DNA of 8,298 bases, taken from assembly GCA_016182285.1 (NCBI GenBank), contig JACOXQ010000058.1:1-8298 (forward strand), read 5' to 3'. The notes beneath the pieces were generated by a model. The model was given only the letters and a program-made list of their open reading frames with translations, searched no databases and was not told where the DNA came from. The translations under genes and the position numbers were made by a program. Position 1 is the stretch's first letter, and every line of letters begins with the position of its first letter. This DNA is from Candidatus Kaiserbacteria bacterium (GTDB lineage Bacteria; Patescibacteriota; Minisyncoccia; Phycocordibacterales; Phycocordibacteraceae). Below, one piece after another: positions 4,786-8,298 of this stretch.

Positions 4786-5205
4786 ATGTTATTCCCTAAA
4801 AAAGTGAAGCATAGAAAGTGGCAGACCCAGCGTAAGAGCGATAAGCGTTTGAATCGCCCTGAGACGCGCGGGACGACCATTGCATTCGGCTCCTTCGGCC
4901 TTAAGGCACTTTCTAGCGCGCGCGTGACGAGCAACCAGATTGAGTCTGCCCGTAAGGTGATTACGCGCGCCACCGCTAAGACAGGGAAGCTATGGATACG
5001 CATCTTCCCAGACCGTCCGGTCACCGCGAAACCGGCCGAAGTGGGCATGGGTAGCGGTAAGGGCGACCCGAATCACTACGTCTTTGAGGTTCGTCCTGGC
5101 CGCGTACTCTTTGAAATTGACGGCGTTCCGGAGAACGTCGCTCGCGCGCATCTGCGTCAGGCTGGGATGAAACTGCCTGTCAGAACGTCAATAATCGCCA
5201 GATGA
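4786..5205 (+). CDS. rplP: 50S ribosomal protein uL16
   Basis: uL16 binds near the A site and the 5S rRNA region and completes the tRNA-binding cleft of the 50S subunit late in assembly. It has 139 aa, the normal length. Motifs are MLFPKKVKHRKWQ (1-13), AFGSFGLKAL (33-42), QIESARKVITR (51-61), WIRIFPDRPVTAKPAE (70-85), MGSGKGDPNHYVFEVRPGRV (88-107, where most bacteria have MGKGKG) and the C-terminal KLPVRTSIIAR (129-139). The gene ends in TGA; family length shows that TGA is a real stop. It lies 10 nt after rpsC and 21 nt before rpmC, with no SD. Confidence 0.98.
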   Translation: MLFPKKVKHRKWQTQRKSDKRLNRPETRGTTIAFGSFGLKALSSARVTSNQIESARKVITRATAKTGKLWIRIFPDRPVTAKPAEVGMGSGKGDPNHYVFEVRPGRVLFEIDGVPENVARAHLRQAGMKLPVRTSIIAR

Positions 5206-5226
5206 GTTTGCTTTTTCTCCGTTTAT

Positions 5227-5451
5227 ATGACAAAAAAAGATACAATGACAGCGAAGACTGACCAAGAGCTCATTAAGCTCCTCGCCGATACGCGCGAGAC
5301 GCTTCGCGCCGAACGTTTCTCGGCCGCCGGCGCCCGAGCTAAAGATTCAAACGCACCGCGCAAACTACGAAAAACGGTCGCTCGCATACTGACAGAGCAG
5401 TCTGTACGTGCCCTTCGAAGCCCGCAGGGCGAAGTAGGGCGTGCGAAATAA
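5227..5451 (+). CDS. rpmC: 50S ribosomal protein uL29, with palindrome-encoded tail
   Basis: uL29 is a small two-helix protein next to uL23 at the tunnel exit. The recognisable core is TDQELIKLLADTRETLRAER (11-30) followed by APRKLRKTVARILTEQ (43-58), the antiparallel helical hairpin. The product has 74 aa from the ATG at 5227. An alternative ATG at 5245 would remove six residues, and the family does not decide between them. The last roughly 14 residues (ALRSPQGEVGRAK) lie beyond the usual end and are encoded by a palindrome (5410-5440) related to the one in rplW. The spacing to rpsQ is 3 nt, with no SD for either gene. Confidence 0.92.
   Translation: MTKKDTMTAKTDQELIKLLADTRETLRAERFSAAGARAKDSNAPRKLRKTVARILTEQSVRALRSPQGEVGRAK
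5410..5440 (+). repeat. Palindromic element at the 3' end of rpmC
   Basis: The outer stem GCCCT (5410-5414) pairs with AGGGC (5436-5440). The inner stem GCCC (5420-5423) pairs with GGGC (5427-5430) around GCA. Between them CTTCG and CGAAG are partly complementary. The string CCTTCGAAGCCCGCAGGGCG (5412-5431) parallels GCTTCG...CGCAGGGCG in rplW (1925-1948). It codes for the non-conserved tail of uL29. Confidence 0.5.
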
Positions 5452-5454
5452 TTT

Positions 5455-5703
5455 ATGGAAACAAAAATCACTCGCCCGCAATCGTTCGTCGGCGTCGTCG
5501 TCAAAACGGCGATGAAGGATACTGCCACGGTCCGCGTGGATCGTTACGTGAAGAACGCGAAGTACAAGAAATATTTCGTGCGTTCTAAAAAGTATCTCGC
5601 ACACGACCCCGGCAATACAGCGCAGGTCGGCGACTCCGTCACAATAGTAGCGACGCGCCCCATCTCTAAGCACAAGCATTTTAAGCTAGTGCCTAAAGCC
5701 TAG
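5455..5703 (+). CDS. rpsQ: 30S ribosomal protein uS17
   Basis: uS17 is an OB-fold protein that binds the 5' domain of 16S rRNA early in 30S assembly. It has 82 aa, the normal size. The signature is FVGVVVKTAMKDTATVRVDR (11-30), then KNAKYKKYFVRSKKYLAHDP (33-52, family pattern KHPKYGKYVKRSKKYHAHD), VGDSVTIVATRPISK (58-72) and a basic C-terminal tail. The ATG at 5455 lies 3 nt after rpmC and has no SD. The stop TAG ends at 5703, 14 nt before the preferred rplN start. Confidence 0.97.
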   Translation: METKITRPQSFVGVVVKTAMKDTATVRVDRYVKNAKYKKYFVRSKKYLAHDPGNTAQVGDSVTIVATRPISKHKHFKLVPKA

Positions 5704-5717
5704 TGCCCATTCTTCTT

Positions 5718-6095
5718 ATGTTACAAGACCGATCCATTGTGGCGATAGCGGATAATTCCGGCGGTAAAATCGGACGCATTTTCAAGGTGCTCGGAGGAAG
5801 CAAGCGCAGATACTCCGGCATTGGAGATGTGGTAGTCCTGTCCGTCCAGACTGCCGAGCCGAGAAAGGCAGTGAAGAAGAAGGACATATTTCGCGCTGTC
5901 ATAGTCCGACAAACTAAGCCTTTCGCTCGCAAGGACGGCTCCTACATCCGCTTTGACGAGAACGCTGTCGTGCTTATTGAGAAGCAGGGCAAGGAGATGG
6001 CGCCGAAGGGAAACCGCATCTTCGGCCCGGTCCCTCGCGAACTCTCGGAGATGGGCTGGCACAGTATCGTATCCCTCGCGCCAGAAGTCGTATAA
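5718..6095 (+). CDS. rplN: 50S ribosomal protein uL14
   Basis: uL14 forms intersubunit bridges and the binding site for the silencing factor RsfS. From the ATG at 5718 the protein has 125 aa (family about 122) and begins MLQDRSIVAIADNSGGKIGR, matching the MIQ-x-ADNSGAK family start. Other signatures are KVLGGSKRRY (23-32), GDVVVLSV (36-43), AVIVRQTKPFARKDGSYIRF (60-79), NRIFGPVPRELSE (99-111) and IVSLAPEVV (117-125). An upstream in-frame GTG at 5703 overlaps the rpsQ stop and would add MPILL. I judge it less likely because 5718 coincides with the conserved start. No SD is seen. Confidence 0.96.
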   Translation: MLQDRSIVAIADNSGGKIGRIFKVLGGSKRRYSGIGDVVVLSVQTAEPRKAVKKKDIFRAVIVRQTKPFARKDGSYIRFDENAVVLIEKQGKEMAPKGNRIFGPVPRELSEMGWHSIVSLAPEVV

Positions 6096-6105
6096 CACCT
6101 TGAGT

Positions 6106-6324
6106 ATGCATGTAAAAAAAGGAGACAAAGTGAGAGTGATATCCGGGAAGGACAAGGGGAAGACCGGCGTTATCCTGCGCGCGTTTCCTCGCGAAAATAC
6201 AGTTATCGTAGAGGGCGTCGCCATCTATAAGCGACATATGAAGGGAAGTTCCGGCAAGGTGGGACGTATTATAGAAAAGTCTCGGCCGATCAACGCATCC
6301 AATGTCGCGCACATAGATAAATAA
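6106..6324 (+). CDS. rplX: 50S ribosomal protein uL24 (short form)
   Basis: uL24 is an assembly initiator that binds domain I of 23S rRNA. The ATG at 6106 gives a 72-aa protein starting MHVKKGDKVRVISGKDKGKT (1-20), the KOW motif and the normal family start. VIVEGVAIYKRHMK (33-46) and GGI-like GRIIEKSRPINASNVAHID (53-71) follow. E. coli uL24 has about 104 aa; here the C-terminal extension after SNV, which often carries a CPxCGKPTRVG segment, is absent. The frame is open further upstream, but that part overlaps rplN and has no family resemblance. The gap to rplN is 10 nt and to rplE 4 nt. No SD is seen. Confidence 0.95.
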   Translation: MHVKKGDKVRVISGKDKGKTGVILRAFPRENTVIVEGVAIYKRHMKGSSGKVGRIIEKSRPINASNVAHIDK

Positions 6325-6328
6325 TTTT

Positions 6329-6877
6329 ATGTCCATCACTAAACAAAGACAGCAGTCATCCTACTCCGCACTCGCGGAAACTTTTAAATACACGAGCCCG
6401 ATGCAGGGTCCGCGCATCACCAAGGCTGTCGTTTCTTCCGGCGTCGGCAAGAAGCGCGACAAGAAGCAAATAGAGCTCATAGAAGACCGCATTGCGAGAA
6501 TTACCGGACAGAAGACTTCCGCGCGTCCTGCAAAAATCTCAATAGCCTCATTCAAGGTGCGCGAAGGCGACACTGTCGGACTCCAAGTCACTCTACGCGG
6601 CGCGCGAATGTTTGACTTCATAGACAAGCTCATCCACATCGCCCTACCGCGCACGCGCGACTTCCGCGGTCTCTCGCCAAAAGCGATTGATGACATGGGC
6701 AATATCACGATTGGCATCAAAGAGCACACCATTTTCCCCGAAACTTCGGACGAAGACTTGAAGGATGTCTTCGGCTTCGCCGTCACCATCGTTACCACCG
6801 CCAAAAGTAAGGCCGAGGCCGAAGCCTTCTTCCGTCACATTGGCCTGCCCCTTATCACTGATCCAACGAAGAAGTAG
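6329..6877 (+). CDS. rplE: 50S ribosomal protein uL5
   Basis: uL5 binds 5S rRNA and contacts P-site tRNA and the 30S head through bridge B1b. It has 182 aa, full length. Signatures are MQGPRITKAVVSSGVGKKRD (25-44), ARITGQKTSARPAKISIASF (56-75), KVREGDTVGLQVTLRGARMF (76-95), IHIALPRTRDFRGLS (102-116), NITIGIKEHTIFPE (125-138) and VTIVTTAK (152-159). The motif usually read VINMGVG is VVSSGVG here. It starts 4 nt after rplX without an SD. It is the last ribosomal gene of this cluster; uS14 and uS8, usually next, are not in the window and no clear terminator follows. Confidence 0.98.
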   Translation: MSITKQRQQSSYSALAETFKYTSPMQGPRITKAVVSSGVGKKRDKKQIELIEDRIARITGQKTSARPAKISIASFKVREGDTVGLQVTLRGARMFDFIDKLIHIALPRTRDFRGLSPKAIDDMGNITIGIKEHTIFPETSDEDLKDVFGFAVTIVTTAKSKAEAEAFFRHIGLPLITDPTKK

Positions 6878-6917
6878 GTTATCCCCGTCGTATCTGATTC
6901 ATGCAAACTGCATCATT

Positions 6918-6936
6918 AGTATATAATACTTATACT
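6918..6936 (+). promoter_or_regulatory. Consensus -10 promoter with overlapping palindrome, near-leaderless
   Basis: TATAAT at 6922-6927 is a perfect -10 box. It lies within the near-perfect palindrome AGTAT-ATA-ATACT (6918-6930), followed by another TATACT (6931-6936), a possible repressor site. The -35 region (around 6899-6904) is poor and contains a small ATGCA-AAC-TGCAT inverted repeat (6901-6913). The start codon at 6939 is only 11 nt after the -10, so transcription would begin about 3-5 nt before the ATG. It drives the three-gene cassette 6939-8015. Confidence 0.65.
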
Positions 6937-6938
6937 CA

Positions 6939-7142
6939 ATGAACCGGGACGCTTTCTTCCGACTTTATCCTAATCTCCCGATTGCTGTCCGAAAGGAGGC
7001 AGTTGTAGTTCTAGATGATGGTAGGCCAATCAGTTGGGATGTTGCGTTTCAAGAAATAAGCGCGGAAAGTGCACTGGGCGATCAGATACTGAAGAAATTA
7101 TTTGAAATGGGTATACTTAAAGACGAGAATGAACCAAAATGA
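6939..7142 (+). CDS. Small protein of unknown function (67 aa), first gene of peptidase cassette
   Basis: I cannot name this family. The 67 residues look like a compact alpha/beta fold: FFRLYPNLPIAVRKEAVVVL (6-25), a turn DDGRPISW (26-33), then two predicted helices DVAFQEISAE and ALGDQILKKLFEMGIL. There is no membrane segment or signal peptide. A consensus -10 box 11 nt before the ATG and an ATGA overlap with the next ORF support a real gene expressed as the head of a three-gene operon. Base composition is more AT-rich than the ribosomal genes. A partner or adaptor for the peptidase encoded third is a reasonable guess from gene order only. Confidence 0.75.
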   Translation: MNRDAFFRLYPNLPIAVRKEAVVVLDDGRPISWDVAFQEISAESALGDQILKKLFEMGILKDENEPK

Positions 7143-7390
7143 AACCTGAAGAAAAAGAAATTTCCCAGGATATCGTCAATCTTGTCGTAACAAGACTGGA
7201 GTCTTTACCTCGGAACATGAAGGTTTCCATCGGGGCTCTTGAAGGTATAGGCGGAAGTTATTCGGTCAGTGAACTTATTGATAGCGTTCGAAAACAGAAC
7301 GCTGTAGGGAAACAAATGGTGGATATACAAATGGCCTATCTCCGTAATTTTAGTAGGCGTTCGTCCTTGCCGGGACCCGTGTCCGTATAG
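7139..7390 (+). CDS. Small protein of unknown function (83 aa), second gene of peptidase cassette
   Basis: The ATG at 7139 overlaps the preceding TGA by the ATGA arrangement, so translation is probably coupled; no SD is seen. The 83 residues are soluble and mostly helical in appearance: EEKEISQDIVNLVVTRLESL (4-23), a segment MKVSIGALEGIGG (27-39), then SVSELIDSVRKQNAVGKQMV (42-61) continuing to DIQMAYLRNF and a Ser/Arg/Pro tail. I do not recognise the family. The gap to the peptidase gene is only 7 nt. Tight packing of two tiny proteins before a caspase-like peptidase suggests adaptor, inhibitor or sensor roles, but nothing in the sequence proves this. Confidence 0.75.
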   Translation: MKPEEKEISQDIVNLVVTRLESLPRNMKVSIGALEGIGGSYSVSELIDSVRKQNAVGKQMVDIQMAYLRNFSRRSSLPGPVSV

Positions 7391-7397
7391 GTAAATA

Positions 7398-8015
7398 ATG
7401 CAACTCCTCATAACGACACCGCACTATGATGAAGGCACTCATTATCTTCATGCCTGGTCGCAGTTATTAATAGAAGAGGCAAAAAGAAAGGGTGCTAAAG
7501 TCAAAGTGCTCGAACGAGAAGACGTTACAAGGGACCAATTTCAAAGCTACCTAAAAAAGCAACCGTTCAATCTCGTTGTACTAAATGGTCACGGCAATGA
7601 GTATGCAGTAGCAGGGAAAAGTAACGAGGAAATTATTCTTGCAACTGATAATGGCGATAACCTGTTCGAGAACAAAATAATATACACAAGAGCTTGTTCC
7701 TCAGGAGTGATTCTTGGGCACGTCCTAATTGAAAAAGGTGCCGAAGGTTTCGTCGGGTACATACGGCCATTCATTATTCCGCTCGATCCAGATTACATGC
7801 AGAAACCACTCGAAGATCCTTATGCAGGTCCAATTCTTGAGTGCTCAAATCAGGTGGCCATTTCTCTTATCAAGGGACACTCGGCTGAAGAGGCTCACAA
7901 GAGGAGTCTTTCAGTGTATGAACAGAAGTTTGATGAGTTATCTTCAAGCAAAGTAGCCACCACACATATATTGCCATTTCTTCTTTGGAATATGGACGCC
8001 CAAGTCCATTACTAG
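7398..8015 (+). CDS. Clan CD-like cysteine peptidase homologue (caspase/gingipain/CHAT-like)
   Basis: The 205-aa protein reads as a single caspase-like alpha/beta domain. Beta-strand QLLITTP (2-8) is followed by a helix HYLHAWSQLLIEEAKRKG, strand KVKVLE, helix, then strand NLVVLNGHG (58-66). A second hydrophobic strand leads to IIYTRACSSG (94-103), then helix VILGHVLIEKGAEGFVGYI. Clan CD peptidases use a His after a hydrophobic strand (HG) and a Cys after a second one (AC.G). His65 and Cys100 fit that dyad. There is no signal peptide or membrane segment, so cytosolic action is expected, unlike secreted gingipains. The C-terminus LPFLLWNMDAQVHY stops where I would expect relatives to continue with a Gly-Asp turn, so a small truncation is possible. 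It forms an operon with the two small genes upstream (7-nt gap). Substrate unknown. Confidence 0.78.
   Translation: MQLLITTPHYDEGTHYLHAWSQLLIEEAKRKGAKVKVLEREDVTRDQFQSYLKKQPFNLVVLNGHGNEYAVAGKSNEEIILATDNGDNLFENKIIYTRACSSGVILGHVLIEKGAEGFVGYIRPFIIPLDPDYMQKPLEDPYAGPILECSNQVAISLIKGHSAEEAHKRSLSVYEQKFDELSSSKVATTHILPFLLWNMDAQVHY
7992..8009 (+). repeat. Hairpin at the end of the peptidase gene
   Basis: ATGGAC (7992-7997) pairs with GTCCAT (8004-8009) around a 6-nt loop, overlapping the last codons. The following TACTAGTCTCTTT is only mildly T-rich. At best a weak terminator. Confidence 0.25.
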
Positions 8016-8133
8016 TCTCTTTAAGGAGTTTTACGGTATTAATACGTAGGATTGCTCTGTGTAATCCACGTCTCATCCGCCATCTGGCGGATCCGTTGTT
8101 TGACCCGCTCGGCTTTTTGCACAAGCTGTTGAA
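8016..8133 (+). other. Intergenic stretch between peptidase and membrane-protein gene
   Basis: No convincing gene is seen here. It contains an AAGGAG string (around 8022) that is not followed by a usable start, a 10-nt palindrome GTATTAATAC (8036-8045), and the hairpin at 8075-8092. The composition is mixed. Confidence 0.4.
8075..8092 (+). repeat. ATCCGCC/GGCGGAT inverted repeat
   Basis: A perfect 7-bp stem, ATCCGCC (8075-8081) with GGCGGAT (8086-8092), closes an ATCT loop. If A-T closes the loop, the stem extends to 8 bp. No T-tract follows, so a terminator role for the peptidase operon is uncertain. Short palindromes of the CCGCCAnnTGGCGG type are, to my recollection, frequent intergenic repeats in Parcubacteria-like genomes. 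Confidence 0.55.
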
Positions 8134-8150
8134 TGATATAATTTCTCAAT
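8134..8150 (+). promoter_or_regulatory. Perfect extended -10 promoter, leaderless configuration
   Basis: TGATATAAT (8134-8142) is a perfect extended -10 (TGnTATAAT). The -35 is weak (TTTTTG 8114-8119 at 17 nt, or TTGCAC at 14 nt). The ATG at 8151 is 8 nt downstream, so transcription would start at or within 1-2 nt of the start codon and the mRNA would be leaderless. Confidence 0.68.
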
Positions 8151-8298
8151 ATGGAGAAAACAACCGCCCAAATAATATGGCCGCAAAGGACTTTCAGTTT
8201 ACTGATGGGGAAAGTATCCGTTCCATTATTTCTCGTGCTTGTATTTGCAATTGTACAAACAATAAGAATTGGATTTTCTGCGAGTGATAATCGTTTGC
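8151..8298 (+). CDS. Membrane protein N-terminus, cut by the window end
   Basis: An open frame runs from the ATG at 8151 to the end of the window with no stop (49 codons visible). After a short polar N-terminus with Trp-Pro-Gln-Arg, a strongly hydrophobic segment VPLFLVLVFAIVQTIRIGF (about residues 24-42) forms one transmembrane helix. It is most likely a signal anchor or the first helix of a larger protein. The perfect extended -10 box 8 nt upstream supports this start and frame over the overlapping alternative frame. The family cannot be judged from the part visible. Confidence 0.55.
   Translation, partial: MEKTTAQIIWPQRTFSLLMGKVSVPLFLVLVFAIVQTIRIGFSASDNRL

Noticed and set aside
5203..5226. 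Possible TGA recoding (code 25) at the end of rplP
   Set aside because: The uL16 length and C-terminus match the family exactly at this TGA, and another gene (6939-7142) also ends cleanly in TGA.
5953..6105. Extended N-terminus of rplX from the ATG at 5953
   Set aside because: It overlaps rplN in another frame and reads as Arg/Ser-rich noise. The family start MHVKKGDKV is at 6106.
5721..6224. 167-codon ORF on the minus strand over rplN/rplX
   Set aside because: Antisense to two well-identified ribosomal genes and spans their junction; composition looks like a shadow frame.
7985..8287. 100-codon + strand ORF at the window end
   Set aside because: It begins inside the peptidase gene without an SD and overlaps the better-supported membrane-protein start at 8151 with its extended -10 box.

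Overview
The window carries most of a bacterial S10/spc ribosomal protein operon, all on the + strand. Thirteen genes run in the standard order uL3, uL4, uL23, uL2, uS19, uL22, uS3, uL16, uL29, uS17, uL14, uL24, uL5 (586-6877). The protein style suggests a Patescibacteria (CPR) genome, probably Parcubacteria-like: uS19 has an Ala/Lys tail, uL24 has only 72 residues, uL23 has a basic N-terminal extension, and small palindromic repeats are scattered through the operon. This taxon call is an inference from family style. TGA is used as a normal stop (uL16, the 67-aa ORF), so there is no sign of TGA recoding.

Layout. Positions 1-480 hold a structured non-coding stretch and a small unknown gene (190-426). 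That gene has the only strong Shine-Dalgarno sequence in the window and a textbook intrinsic terminator. Positions 481-585 are the operon leader: a 14-bp perfect hairpin ends 7 nt before the uL3 start codon, and no rpsJ (S10) gene precedes uL3. Positions 586-6877 are the ribosomal genes, mostly spaced 2-21 nt apart. There are three larger gaps: 99 nt before rplB and 39 nt before rplV, both with CGAAT-type repeats, and 192 nt before rpsS with hairpins, a promoter-like pair and an 18-codon mini-ORF. None of the 13 ribosomal genes has a recognisable Shine-Dalgarno sequence.

After uL5 the expected uS14-uS8-uL6 genes are missing. The operon is followed by a more AT-rich, unrelated cassette (6939-8015): two small unrecognised proteins overlapping by ATGA, then a 205-aa clan-CD-like cysteine peptidase homologue (caspase/gingipain/CHAT-like) with an NGHG histidine motif and a RACSSG cysteine motif. 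The cassette has its own consensus -10 box so close to the first ATG that its mRNA should be leaderless or nearly so. The last 150 bases contain an ATCCGCC/GGCGGAT hairpin and the start of a membrane-protein gene, again with a perfect extended -10 box 8 nt before its ATG.

The ribosomal genes build the large-subunit exit tunnel and peptidyl-transferase region (L2, L3, L4, L16, L22, L23, L24, L29) and parts of the small-subunit head and body (S19, S3, S17). The most novel candidates are the three-gene peptidase cassette, the palindromic elements translated in-frame inside uL23 and uL29, a 13-residue gap in the uL23 core, and the attenuator-like leaders before rplC and rpsS.
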